A stretch of 64,000 bases of DNA from Psychrobacter jeotgali (GCF_904846315.1 NZ_CAJHAF010000001.1:2232001-2296000); one strand, 5' to 3'; shown: positions 20,610 to 30,401, counted from the first letter of the stretch. Notes: generated by a model not told the origin, from the sequence alone. Numbers and translations are program-made.

Positions 20610-21158
20610 CTATTTAGTCGTGCTAATCTTACTTGGATTCATCTTTGGTGACCAAGGCAATCCTGAGTTTTGCCAGCCATTCATTAGACGAAAGCCTTTA
20701 TTCTTACCCTCTTCTATCGTATCTCCCTGAAAGCCGTGATCGACATATTTGACGTTGGTAAAGCCTTGACTCAATAAGTAGTCGGCGCTAGGCTTACCAC
20801 GAGCAGAGCCCGAACGGCACATAGTGACCACTAACGCATCTTTGTCTAGACCTTTAGCTTTAAGTGCGGCTTCGACTTCATTAGCAAAGTCTGGATTAAG
20901 TGGCATCGCAAAAACCGCCTTGTCTTCGTTGAGCTCAGTGCGCTTGACGGTTCTAAACGGAATATTGATGTCGACCGCATCGGTAAAGCCGATAAACATA
21001 ATCTCCACTGGGTCTCTGACATCAACGAATAATATCTCATCAGCATCTTGTTGCACCATATTCCAGACAGATTCTGGAGTCACAGATAATGCGTCTTTGG
21101 CTATAGCATGAGTACTTAGCCCAAACAGCAGCAACAATGACAATATAATAGCTTTCAT
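20610..21158 (-). CDS. Periplasmic rhodanese-like protein
   Basis: A 182-residue protein with a signal peptide (about residues 1-20, cleavage after HAIA) and a single rhodanese domain: DVRDPVE in the first half and the active-site loop TMCRSGSARG with the catalytic cysteine. Rhodaneses move sulfane sulfur, but in exported single-domain forms the role is often unknown. The ATG has a GGAG...AGGAA ribosome region just upstream. It is divergent from a membrane-anchored glutaredoxin-like gene 222-255 nt away, which suggests shared thiol/sulfur chemistry in the envelope; this is inference. Confidence 0.88.
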   Translation of the reverse strand: MKAIILSLLLLFGLSTHAIAKDALSVTPESVWNMVQQDADEILFVDVRDPVEIMFIGFTDAVDINIPFRTVKRTELNEDKAVFAMPLNPDFANEVEAALKAKGLDKDALVVTMCRSGSARGKPSADYLLSQGFTNVKYVDHGFQGDTIEEGKNKGFRLMNGWQNSGLPWSPKMNPSKISTTK

Positions 21159-21413
21159 TTCCTACTCCATATATTATTATTTAAAATAACATTATATTAA
21201 TGATTATAATAAATAGATATCCTACAATTAATAGAGTAAGAGTGCAATAGAGAGGTGATATTTTAGAGATCACAATCTTGCGCAGATTAGATAGGTTGAG
21301 CCCGATAACTATTTAACTTGGCTGATTAACTTTACTGATTGAACCAAATGTAATATCTAAGATGCTATCATTAGTCTTTATTGAAAAAGGGTTTAAAAAG
21401 TAAAGATAAGTCT

Positions 21414-21764
21414 ATGAGTTTTATAAAAATATTTTCGTTCGGGCTTGGTGCAGTTGTGTTAATCGCCTGTATCTACCTTATAAATGCCAGTACCGTCGTT
21501 CCAGAATCTGTCGCCTGTGACCCATCAGCGAGCAATGACATTGTTTTGTATGGTACCGTCTGGTGCCCCTATTGCGAGCAGACCAGACAGTTGCTCGCCT
21601 CGCACAATGTCGACTACTGTGAATACGATATAGAACGCTCGGCTGAGGGCTTTCGACAATATGAGAGCCTAGGCGGTGGCGGCGTGCCCTTGATGCTATT
21701 TAATGGTGAAGTGATAAGAGGGTATAACAAACCTGAGATTGAATGGCAGGTGCAGAATCAGTGA
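21414..21764 (+). CDS. Membrane-anchored glutaredoxin-like protein
   Basis: The frame opens at a TTG (21381), but ATG 21414 (MSFIKIFSFG) gives a normal N-terminus: one hydrophobic anchor or signal (about residues 5-24) followed by a glutaredoxin fold with the redox motif WCPYC, the GGGGVPLMLFNGEVIRGYN segment (cis-Pro and glutathione-site region) and no other domain. At 116 residues it is a small single-domain thiol-disulfide protein probably facing the periplasm. Two further cysteines (in VACDPS and DYCEYD) are present. Function in the cell is not known. Confidence 0.82.
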   Translation: MSFIKIFSFGLGAVVLIACIYLINASTVVPESVACDPSASNDIVLYGTVWCPYCEQTRQLLASHNVDYCEYDIERSAEGFRQYESLGGGGVPLMLFNGEVIRGYNKPEIEWQVQNQ

Positions 21765-21775
21765 TTTGCGATTGC

Positions 21776-22900
21776 TTAAACCCGAACCAACTGCATCAGC
21801 GGCTCAAAGGAATAAAGCGTAGAGGTTCTGCCAGCGCCTTCTTCGACTATTTTTAAAATGTTATTTTCTTCTAATACCTTACTAAACCTAGCTGCCGTAG
21901 AGACAGGAATACCGCTTTTACTAGTGAAGCTAGTGTTCCTAAAAACAGGATTGGTAAAAATGAACTCTAGGGCATTTAATGACCATTTTGATGACAGCAA
22001 ATCGCTAAACTCTCTTTTCATAGTCTCATACAGCTGACCAATCTGCTCAGCAATCTCTAGATTATTGGTGGCTTGCTCCTTAACTGCTTCCAGAAAAAAT
22101 ACGCACCAATTATCCCAATTGCCAGTCTCTGAGACTTCTCGCATCAAATCAATATATCTATCTTTGTTCTCTTCAAAATAACCACTGATATAAAAATGCG
22201 GCGCAGAAATCGTCTGTGCTGACCATAATATTAAGGTAATCAACATTCTACCAATTCTGCCATTGCCATCTTGAAAGGGATGCAAAGCTTCGAACTCTAA
22301 ATGACTGACGGCCGTTTTTAGCAGTATTGGTGACGAGTCGTTATTAATATAATCAAACAAATCATCCAAGCCGCTTTGCAGTTTTTCAGGACTAATCGGC
22401 ACAAACAATATACTTTTTTTCGAACGGTCAGCCAAATAGTTTTGTTCGTTTTTGACCTGACCTGGTGACTTTCTCGCGCCTCTACCCTTTGATAATAGCT
22501 GCTCATGCATAGTTTTTATCAAAGATTTGCTGAGAGGATAACCATCGCTCATCGCCTGCTGTACATTTTTTAGCGTACGTTGATAAAGAATAGTTTCGAT
22601 AATATCACTACGAACCTGCGCCGAATGCTCTTTGCCGTCACCATAGTCTGCCTCGTACTGCATAATCTCATCTAAGGTACTGATGGTGCCTTCCATACGT
22701 GAAGAGATGACCGCTTCTTGATTACGCAGTGGTGCCAGCAAAATCTCACTGTTGTGCATGCTTTTGAGCATTTGGTCAAAGCGAGATATCGCTTCAGTCG
22801 CGCCTATCATAGCGTCCATAATAACTTGATAATTGATAGACTGAGGGGGAAAGCCGCCATAATGATAATGTACGGCGTGTTCTAAATTGAAATCGGTCAT
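21776..22900 (-). CDS. Fic-family AMP-transferase with built-in inhibitory motif
   Basis: A 374-residue protein. The catalytic Fic motif is complete: HPFQDGNGRIGR at residues 207-218, with His207 as the general base. An N-terminal inhibitory helix carries SSRMEG (66-71), the class II [S/T]xxxE[G/N] motif whose Glu blocks ATP binding, so the enzyme is self-restrained. A helix-turn-helix-like C-terminal region (TSKSGIPVSTAARFSKVLEENNIL, about 325-348) suggests DNA binding. Fic enzymes usually transfer AMP from ATP to Ser, Thr or Tyr of a target protein. The target is unknown. Repeats of TTGTCTCTCAAA directly upstream suggest self-regulation. It is divergent from the STAND gene. Confidence 0.9.
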   Translation of the reverse strand: MTDFNLEHAVHYHYGGFPPQSINYQVIMDAMIGATEAISRFDQMLKSMHNSEILLAPLRNQEAVISSRMEGTISTLDEIMQYEADYGDGKEHSAQVRSDIIETILYQRTLKNVQQAMSDGYPLSKSLIKTMHEQLLSKGRGARKSPGQVKNEQNYLADRSKKSILFVPISPEKLQSGLDDLFDYINNDSSPILLKTAVSHLEFEALHPFQDGNGRIGRMLITLILWSAQTISAPHFYISGYFEENKDRYIDLMREVSETGNWDNWCVFFLEAVKEQATNNLEIAEQIGQLYETMKREFSDLLSSKWSLNALEFIFTNPVFRNTSFTSKSGIPVSTAARFSKVLEENNILKIVEEGAGRTSTLYSFEPLMQLVRV

Positions 22901-22911
22901 CTTTATATACC

Positions 22912-22993
22912 TTGTCTCTCAAAATGAGCGTTTTTTGATTCACAAGTTGTATTGTGGCTGCTATTTGAGAGACAAATTGGTTTGTTTCTCAAA
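22912..22993. promoter_or_regulatory. Three-copy operator-like repeat upstream of fic
   Basis: TTGTCTCTCAAA (22912-22923) is inverted perfectly at 22964-22975 (TTTGAGAGACAA), and a third copy in the first orientation with one mismatch (TTGTTTCTCAAA) lies at 22982-22993. The first copy is 11 nt before the fic start codon, so a bound protein would cover the promoter or ribosome site. Confidence 0.65.
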
Positions 22994-23191
22994 AATGGCG
23001 GAAAGTGAAAGACTAAATGGATTACTTCTTGAATTGAGTGGTTTTGGAAAGACAATATAGTTTTTTCAGTCTAATATTACAAAAGTTCGATAAGATTAGA
23101 GGCGATAATAAATCTGAGATTGTACATCACAATTAGTTTATCGGAGTATACTAATTTTAAACTATCAAATTACTTACATATGGATCTTTAA

Positions 23192-26100
23192 ATGGCAAAA
23201 AAAATAATCTTGGTTCACGGATTGGGTGGCATTGCAGATGGTACTTGGGGGAAATTCCCACACTTACTAGAAAGAGACAACGATATAGATTTTAATATTA
23301 TTTCTCTTGGTTATGAATCTCCAAGCCTATGGAAATTCTGGAAGCGTGCTCCAAGTATCTTAAATATTGCTGACGGAGTTCTTACAGATATTAAAGCTCG
23401 ATTTGATATAGAGAATGATGAGATAATTTTAGTTGGTCACAGTTTAGGTGGAATTATAGTAAAGAAAGTCCTTCTTTTATTGCACAATCGACAGACCTCC
23501 CACAAAATTTTTAAAGTATGCTTTTTTGATGTTCCACATGATGGCTCAGGTTATGCTAACGTTGGAAAGTATCTTTCTTTTAGAAATCGCCATTTAAAGA
23601 GTTTGACTCGAGATTCGAGTGAACTAGATGATATAAATGACCAGTGGATAAGAAGTAATTTAAATAGCTCATTAGTTATATTAAGCATTATCTCTGCTAA
23701 TGATGACATTGTATCTTCTTCTAGCTCAAAAAGTATTTTTAGAGAACATGAAGTTGAAACTATAAACAATGTTAATCATATTACAATCGTCAAACCTGAA
23801 AGTGAAGAGTCCTTATCCTATATAGTATTTAAAAAATTTATTTTAAAAAAAAATTCCGTTAATAGATATAGAAATCTAGCCTCTCGTGACCTTGAGGACT
23901 GGAAAAATATAGAAAGAAAACATAATTACCATTACGTAAGCGATGAGGCAAGAAAAAATGATTTTGAAGCTCTTACTACTGCACTAGAGTTAGATCAAGC
24001 TATGGTGCGGTTAACAGGCGCATCTGGGCTAGGTAAAACACGCTTATTACTAGAAGCTATTGAGGCCTCTACCTCTATTGATGATTCCTGTGTGCTTATT
24101 TTCGATGCGTCTGAATACGATACAACCATTAGAGAAAGTATTAGAACAATGGTTGAAGATCGCGTTCATGGCCTAGTTATTATTGAAAATTGTAATATTA
24201 ATTTGCACGAACAAATGACGAAAGAAATCAACAAAACAGAGTGCTTACTAAAAGTTGTCACTGTTGGTTACTCTGATGAACAAGTAGACAACTCTATTCA
24301 TATTAAACTATCTCCTTTAAATAATGATTCTATAAAACAAATTCTATTGCCAATACTGGTCGGAATGGATTCAGGTGAGGTTGATCGAGTAGCTCAATTT
24401 GCTCAAGGCTACCCGTTGATGGCGACACTTATAGCTGAGCAATATCAAAAAGAAGGCCAATTACTTGGCTCTATTGAAAGTAGTTCTGTAGTAAGAAAGC
24501 TGATCGATGGTGACGGAGGTATAACAGATGCAGAAAAAGAAATGTTATCTGCTTGTTCATTGTTTGATGTTTTTGGTACAGAAGAAGGTATAGCTGGTGA
24601 AGAAGCTAAGTATATTGCAGAAAATGTTGCTGGATGGAACCTGAAGACATTTGATAAAGTAATAAAAGAGTTCACTCGCCGGCAGATTATAAATCGTGCA
24701 GGAAGATACGCTAGGCTAGTTCCTAAGCCACTTGCTTTGACGTTAGCGTCTGAGTGGTGGGAAGAGGCATCTTATGAACGCAAACAACAACTAATTGATA
24801 CTATGCCTGAATCTCTCATGCAAAGCTTTTGTACGCAAGTAGCATATCTTGATAGCCAGCCAAGCGTTCAACGATTTTCAGACCAATTATTTGGAGGAGC
24901 TAGCCCTTTTGTCCAAGCGGAAGCGTTGCTTACAGAGAAGGGTTCGAAACTCTTCCGCGCATTTGTCGAAGTAAATCCTGAATCAACTAGCAACGCCCTA
25001 TATCATACTTTATCTACATGCAGTCACGAAGAGCTTGAGGCTATAGATGGAAATACTAGAAGAAACTTAGTCTGGGGATTAGAAAAACTGTGCTTTCATG
25101 CTGATGTATTTGAAAAGTCAGCATGGTGTATGCTACTGCTTGCATCAGCCGAAAATGAAAATTGGAGCAACAATGCGACCGGTATGTTTGCTCAGTTATT
25201 TCGAGTAAATCTATCTGGAACACAAGCAAAGCCCAAAATTCGCTTCGATATATTAAAGCAAGCTATTGATATTAACCAACCCAATATCGATATAGTGGTT
25301 CTAGAGGCTTTAAGTCAAGCAATTGGTACTTACGGAGGCACACGAACAGTTGGTGCTGAATATCAAGGAACTAAAGCTGCGCTTGAAGAGTGGCGACCAG
25401 AGCTATGGCAAGAAATTTTTGATTTCTGGAACACGGCTTTTGATTTAATGTTAGTTCTGTTTGAACGAGGCGATGCTCAAAAAGATAAGGTTCTATCAGT
25501 TATAGGTCATTCAATGAGAGGTTTTATTGCTCAAGGTCGTATTGAAATGCTGGATACGGCGATAAAAAAGATAGTAGATATCAATGGTCGTTATTGGCCA
25601 GCAGCTCTAACCAGTATTAAAAATACTTTAAAGTATGATTCAGAAGGTATGAATCAAGAAGTAAAAGATACGCTAAACAGTTGGTTATATCTGTTAAGCC
25701 CTCAAGATTCTGAGTTACCAGAGAAATTAAAGATTATTGTAAGTAACCCTCCTTGGGAGCATTATGAGGATGAGAATAACCAGTACATTGATGTAGCTGC
25801 GGAGAAAGCTAAAGCACTTGCAACAGAGCTTTCTAATAATATTGAGGAACTTTTACCTCATATCGGCTTATTATTGCAAGGTGAGCAGAAGCAGTCCTAC
25901 GCTTTTGGATATCAACTAGCCTACGACTTAACTAATATTACTCCAATAATTGATTTGACATTAAAATGCTTAGTTAATATTGAACAGCCTGACTCACGTT
26001 TAATTTTAGGGTTATATCGAGGACTCTTTGAGCAGTCACCAGAACTATGGCAAGAAAATATTGATCGATTAATTTCAGATGATTTGTTAGTCCACCTTTA

Positions 26101-27088
26101 CCCTGATTTTATACGAACTGGCGATATTCATAAAGCACACTTAGACACGTTATTAAAGCTCATTCAACGTGAAATATTAGCGCCAAATAGCGCGAATGTT
26201 CTCAGCTATGGCAGTGTAACTAATAGTGTAGAGCCCAATGTTATAGCTAATTTCTGCTTACAGCTTTCAAAGTTGGGAGAGCAAGCAAGTTGGACAGCGC
26301 TCAATGTGATCTATATGTATTGCTTTAGCAATGCAGATAGTATTAAAGAGTTGCGTTGTACGCTTAAGCAATTAATTATTACTGTACCTTTAAATAATAA
26401 ATTGAATAATATACATGTAGATATTCATCACTGGCACGATTTAGCCGAAAAGATTATGAATGTGGATGATCCTGAATTTGCTGTTGCACTATCTAATAAA
26501 GTCATAAATGATTCTGAGAATGGTTTAAATCATGGTGATACATGGTCCTATATCAAGCCTCTGATACTAAGCCTAATGAATGATTACAATGATACGCTTT
26601 GGCCATTATTTAGCGAGGCTATTATTCAAGCAGACTTAAGAAAGCGATATTGGCTAAAACAACTCTTAGGTCGGACAAATTCCTTGGTAAGCAATACACC
26701 AAGTATGCTATCTGTAATACCTGTAAATAATATTATGGATTGGTGCAAAGCACATCCAGAGATTGCGCCAGTTTTTACAGCTAGTTGTTTAAATGTTCTG
26801 GAAACGATCAATAACAAATTACAGCCAACCCAATTGTTTGTAACATTGCTTGAAAATTTTGGTGGGGATCAGAGGGTTGCTAATTCGCTTGAAGCAAATA
26901 TAAGCTCTCGTGGTTGGTCAGGCTCACTCGTTCCTTACTTAGAGTCTGATAAAACTGCACTTACTCCTCTTCTCAATCATGAAAACATTCATGTAAGGCA
27001 TTGGGTTAAAGACCATATTGCTTATATTAATCGCCAAATAACTGAAGAGTCGAAGCGAGATGAAGAACATGGTTTTGGGTTTTATTGA
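23192..27088 (+). CDS. Alpha/beta-hydrolase-STAND NTPase-helical repeat protein (candidate antiphage NLR-like protein)
   Basis: A 1298-residue protein in three parts. Residues 1-215 form an alpha/beta hydrolase of the SERAC1/PGAP1-like lipase type: VHGLGG (8-13), nucleophile elbow GHSLGG with Ser84, a VPHDGSG loop (114-120), and candidate acid D171/D172 and base H196. Residues about 250-450 form a STAND/NACHT-like P-loop NTPase: Walker A GASGLGKT (276-283), Walker B-like LVIIE (328-332) and a GYP motif (406-408). The rest, to 1298, is helical and likely a superhelical sensor region. This effector-NTPase-sensor order is that of Avs/NLR-type immune proteins. Base composition is AT-richer than the flanking genes, suggesting transfer. 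Start: ATG 23192 follows a weak ribosome site and a 3-codon mini-ORF (23180-23191). The fold assignment is firm; the antiviral role is inference. Confidence 0.85.
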   Translation: MAKKIILVHGLGGIADGTWGKFPHLLERDNDIDFNIISLGYESPSLWKFWKRAPSILNIADGVLTDIKARFDIENDEIILVGHSLGGIIVKKVLLLLHNRQTSHKIFKVCFFDVPHDGSGYANVGKYLSFRNRHLKSLTRDSSELDDINDQWIRSNLNSSLVILSIISANDDIVSSSSSKSIFREHEVETINNVNHITIVKPESEESLSYIVFKKFILKKNSVNRYRNLASRDLEDWKNIERKHNYHYVSDEARKNDFEALTTALELDQAMVRLTGASGLGKTRLLLEAIEASTSIDDSCVLIFDASEYDTTIRESIRTMVEDRVHGLVIIENCNINLHEQMTKEINKTECLLKVVTVGYSDEQVDNSIHIKLSPLNNDSIKQILLPILVGMDSGEVDRVAQFAQGYPLMATLIAEQYQKEGQLLGSIESSSVVRKLIDGDGGITDAEKEMLSACSLFDVFGTEEGIAGEEAKYIAENVAGWNLKTFDKVIKEFTRRQIINRAGRYARLVPKPLALTLASEWWEEASYERKQQLIDTMPESLMQSFCTQVAYLDSQPSVQRFSDQLFGGASPFVQAEALLTEKGSKLFRAFVEVNPESTSNALYHTLSTCSHEELEAIDGNTRRNLVWGLEKLCFHADVFEKSAWCMLLLASAENENWSNNATGMFAQLFRVNLSGTQAKPKIRFDILKQAIDINQPNIDIVVLEALSQAIGTYGGTRTVGAEYQGTKAALEEWRPELWQEIFDFWNTAFDLMLVLFERGDAQKDKVLSVIGHSMRGFIAQGRIEMLDTAIKKIVDINGRYWPAALTSIKNTLKYDSEGMNQEVKDTLNSWLYLLSPQDSELPEKLKIIVSNPPWEHYEDENNQYIDVAAEKAKALATELSNNIEELLPHIGLLLQGEQKQSYAFGYQLAYDLTNITPIIDLTLKCLVNIEQPDSRLILGLYRGLFEQSPELWQENIDRLISDDLLVHLYPDFIRTGDIHKAHLDTLLKLIQREILAPNSANVLSYGSVTNSVEPNVIANFCLQLSKLGEQASWTALNVIYMYCFSNADSIKELRCTLKQLIITVPLNNKLNNIHVDIHHWHDLAEKIMNVDDPEFAVALSNKVINDSENGLNHGDTWSYIKPLILSLMNDYNDTLWPLFSEAIIQADLRKRYWLKQLLGRTNSLVSNTPSMLSVIPVNNIMDWCKAHPEIAPVFTASCLNVLETINNKLQPTQLFVTLLENFGGDQRVANSLEANISSRGWSGSLVPYLESDKTALTPLLNHENIHVRHWVKDHIAYINRQITEESKRDEEHGFGFY

Positions 27089-27241
27089 TAGCTGTAAAAT
27101 TATTCATCTAAACTTAAAAAAGTATAGATATTGCCTGTGATATCATTAGTTATGGTTACTTTTTTTGAAAGCTTATCATTAACCTCACATTTTCCAAAAA
27201 CTCTTTATTAGAAATAGTATATTCACCTTAACCACTTAAAA

Positions 27242-27271
27242 AAAGCCCAATCACAAAGATTGGGCTTTCTC
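27242..27271. terminator. Bidirectional hairpin terminator between the STAND gene and acnA
   Basis: AAAGCCCAATC and GATTGGGCTTT pair around a 5-nt loop, with A runs before and a T-rich stretch after, fitting termination of acnA (-) and possibly of the STAND gene (+). Confidence 0.75.
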
Positions 27272-27299
27272 TAATGCTAAACTAACTCTTACTCAACCA

Positions 27300-30086
27300 T
27301 TAAGCAGCATCTTTACTCTCAGCTGCTAGCTGACGTAACACATAGTGTAATACCCCGCCATGACGTACGTATTCGCGCTCTTTTGGCGTTTGCAAGCCAA
27401 CGTTGACTTCGAAGTTTTCCTCTGAGCCGTCAGCACGAGTGGCAGTGACTTTGGCGGTTTTGCTCTCACCATTATCAAGACCACTAATACTAATCACTTC
27501 TGAACCATCAAGATTATAGGTGTCTGCGTTCTCGCCATCTTTGAAGGTCAATGGCAACACGCCCATGCCCACTAGGTTCGAGCGGTGAATACGCTCGAAT
27601 GAGGTAGTCAATACCGCTTTTACACCAAGCAGAATCGTACCCTTTGCTGCCCAGTCACGGCTAGAACCCGAACCATACTCTGCTCCGCCTAATACCACTA
27701 GCGGACGGTTGTCTTCTTTATACTTCATTGCTGCGTCATAGATGGCCATTTCTTCGCCATCTTCTAATTTAGCTTTGTCATCTTTGAAGTAGTAAGTATA
27801 GCCACCTTCTTTCCCTTTCATCATTTGGTTCTTGATACGAATGTTGGCAAAGGTACCACGAGTCATGACGGCATCATTACCACGGCGTGAGCCATAGCTA
27901 TTGAAATCAGCTTCCATAACACCACGCTCTTGCAAATATTTACCGGCTGGCGAGTCGGCATCTATATTACCCGCTGGCGAGATATGGTCAGTAGTGATTG
28001 AATCACCGAATAAGCCTAGGATACGAGCACCTTCGATATCGGGGATACCTTCTGGTTCCATGGTCATACCATCAAAGAACGGTGGGTTCTTGATGTAAGT
28101 AGACCCTTCATCCCATGGATACAGCTGGCTATCAGACGAGCTAATAGCATTCCATGCTTTACTACCATCGAACACTTCACCGTAGTTTTTGCGGAACATG
28201 TCAGCGTCAATGTTATTAGCAATCAACTCGTTAATCTCTTCAGAAGTTGGCCAGATGTCTTTTAGGAATACATCATTGCCGTCCTGATCTTGACCCAGTG
28301 GCTGCGTCGTCAAGTCGATATCGACCGTACCTGCCAATGCATAAGCAACAACCAATGGTGGTGAAGCCAAGTAGCTTGCTTTAACGTGCGAGTGGATACG
28401 ACCTTCAAAGTTACGGTTACCCGATAACACCGCCGCAGCAACTAGATCATTTTCTTCAATACCATCTTCAATGGCGTCAAGTAGTGGCCCTGAGTTACCG
28501 ATACAAGTGGTACAGCCATAACCAACTAGATAGAAACCTGTTTTTTCTAGCTCATCCATCAGCTTAGTTTTTTCAAGATAGTCAGTAACAACCTTTGAGC
28601 CTGGTGCTAGTGAAGTTTTAACCCAAGGCTTGGCAGTCAGCCCTTTTGCCGCTGCTTTTTTAGCAACCAGTCCGGCACCAATCATTACTGCTGGGTTTGA
28701 GGTGTTAGTACATGAGGTAATCGCCGCAATAACGACTGAACCATCGCGTAATTGATGTTTTTTATCATTGATATTAACTTCAGAGAAAACGTTTGGCTTG
28801 GCATAAAGTCTGTCGGCTTGCTCTTGTTCGCCGCCTTCTTGATCAAAGCGTACTTTGCCTTCGACTTCTGATTTGCGATCTTTAGTCATTTTTTCTAAGG
28901 TTTCGCCAAACTTTTCGTGCATATCAGATAGATTGATCCGCTGCTGTGGCAGATTAGGACCGGCAAGTGCTGGCTGTACCGTAGACAGGTCTAAATGCAG
29001 GTTACTTGAGTAAGTCGCTGCTGGCGTATCAGCATCATGCCACATGCCTTGTGCCTTAGCATACTTTTCAACCAACTCAATCTGATCTTCTTCACGGCCT
29101 GATAAGCGCAAGTAATCAATCGCCATTTGGTCGATCGGAAAGATACCGCAGGTTGCACCATATTCTGGTGACATATTAGCAATCGTAGCACGATCCGCTA
29201 GCGGCATGCTGTGTAAGCCTTCACCATAGAATTCGACAAACTTACCTACCACACCATGTGCACGTAGCATCTCAACCACACGCAATACTAAATCGGTAGC
29301 TGTGACACCTTCTTTTAATTTACCGGTCATCTCAAAGCCGACCACTTGTGGAATCAGCATTGATGAGGGCTGACCTAGCATCGCTGCTTCCGCTTCGATA
29401 CCGCCGACACCCCAACCAAGGACGCCGATACCATTAATCATGGTGGTATGACTATCCGTACCGAAAACCGTGTCAGGATAAGCGGTGAGCTCGCCATCAA
29501 CGTCTGCTGCCATCACCACCCGCGCTAAATACTCAAGGTTAACTTGATGCACAATACCGGTCGCTGGCGGTACTACCACAAAGTTTTCAAAAGCATTTCT
29601 GCCCCAATGTAGGAACTCATAACGCTCATTGTTACGTTTAAATTCGATCTTTTCGTTTAGATCAAGTGCGTCTTCACGGCCATAAGCATCGACCTGCACC
29701 GAGTGGTCAACGACCAACTCACTTGGAATAAATGGGTTAATTTGTTCGGCTTTACCGCCAAGCGCAACCACCGCATCTCGCATCGCAGCCAAATCAACAA
29801 CCGATGGCACCCCAGTGAAATCCTGTAGCACTACACGGGCGGGCATGAAGGCAATCTCTTTTGAAGCTTCGGCGCCGGCATCCCAATTGGCAACCGCTTC
29901 GATATGGTTTTTACCAACCGACTGACCGTCATCTTCGTTACGTAATAGGTTTTCTAATACGACTTTCATACAGTACGGTAGCGTATTAATATTGTCATAT
30001 TTTTCAGCAAGTTTGGGCAGGCTATAGTAAGCATGCTCCTTGCCGTCGACACTAATGGTGTCCTTTACATTGAAAATATCACTCAT
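27300..30086 (-). CDS. acnA: Aconitate hydratase AcnA
   Basis: A 928-residue monomeric aconitase/IRP1-type enzyme that interconverts citrate and isocitrate in the TCA cycle. Cluster ligands are in SCTNTSNPAVM and GCTTCIGNSG; substrate motifs include VFGTDSHTTMINGIGVLGWGVGGIEAEA, GSRRGNDAVMTRGTF and the swivel-domain EYGSGSSRDWAAKG. The start ATG has a GGAAG site 5 nt upstream. AcnA is the stress-stable form in many Proteobacteria. It stands alone, with a 315-nt upstream region containing a strong inverted repeat. Confidence 0.97.
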   Translation of the reverse strand: MSDIFNVKDTISVDGKEHAYYSLPKLAEKYDNINTLPYCMKVVLENLLRNEDDGQSVGKNHIEAVANWDAGAEASKEIAFMPARVVLQDFTGVPSVVDLAAMRDAVVALGGKAEQINPFIPSELVVDHSVQVDAYGREDALDLNEKIEFKRNNERYEFLHWGRNAFENFVVVPPATGIVHQVNLEYLARVVMAADVDGELTAYPDTVFGTDSHTTMINGIGVLGWGVGGIEAEAAMLGQPSSMLIPQVVGFEMTGKLKEGVTATDLVLRVVEMLRAHGVVGKFVEFYGEGLHSMPLADRATIANMSPEYGATCGIFPIDQMAIDYLRLSGREEDQIELVEKYAKAQGMWHDADTPAATYSSNLHLDLSTVQPALAGPNLPQQRINLSDMHEKFGETLEKMTKDRKSEVEGKVRFDQEGGEQEQADRLYAKPNVFSEVNINDKKHQLRDGSVVIAAITSCTNTSNPAVMIGAGLVAKKAAAKGLTAKPWVKTSLAPGSKVVTDYLEKTKLMDELEKTGFYLVGYGCTTCIGNSGPLLDAIEDGIEENDLVAAAVLSGNRNFEGRIHSHVKASYLASPPLVVAYALAGTVDIDLTTQPLGQDQDGNDVFLKDIWPTSEEINELIANNIDADMFRKNYGEVFDGSKAWNAISSSDSQLYPWDEGSTYIKNPPFFDGMTMEPEGIPDIEGARILGLFGDSITTDHISPAGNIDADSPAGKYLQERGVMEADFNSYGSRRGNDAVMTRGTFANIRIKNQMMKGKEGGYTYYFKDDKAKLEDGEEMAIYDAAMKYKEDNRPLVVLGGAEYGSGSSRDWAAKGTILLGVKAVLTTSFERIHRSNLVGMGVLPLTFKDGENADTYNLDGSEVISISGLDNGESKTAKVTATRADGSEENFEVNVGLQTPKEREYVRHGGVLHYVLRQLAAESKDAA

Positions 30087-30401
30087 GATAGCTTCCTTAT
30101 CTCATTTATGGAGTGTGATGAATTTATTGTTATAACGCTGGCTTTAGGCTTGCTATATTTAGCAACTGCTTCGTTATGCTGATAATCGCTATGCTACTGG
30201 CTATACTAACTATAAGCACTATATTCATAACGCTTCACTAATAACTACTTATTAACAAAGGTTATCAATAAAGGAGTAGCGATTAACAGTAACGCACTAC
30301 TACCATAACAAATAAGCTTCACTTTGTTAACGCCAACTGGTTAACAAATGGTGGCAGAATCGTAACTAGAACCTATACTTGGTGATATGACATTAGTGGG
30401 T
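30087..30401. other. acnA upstream region with a 9-bp-arm inverted repeat
   Basis: Gene-free AT-rich stretch. TTTGTTAAC (30323-30331) and GTTAACAAA (30340-30348) form a perfect inverted repeat with an 8-nt spacer, about 240-260 nt before the acnA start; a half-site-like TTAACAAAGGTTA is at about 30250-30262. It also contains several CTATA-rich near-repeats (30180-30225). The inverted repeat may be a regulator site; no coding frame is convincing. Confidence 0.55.
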
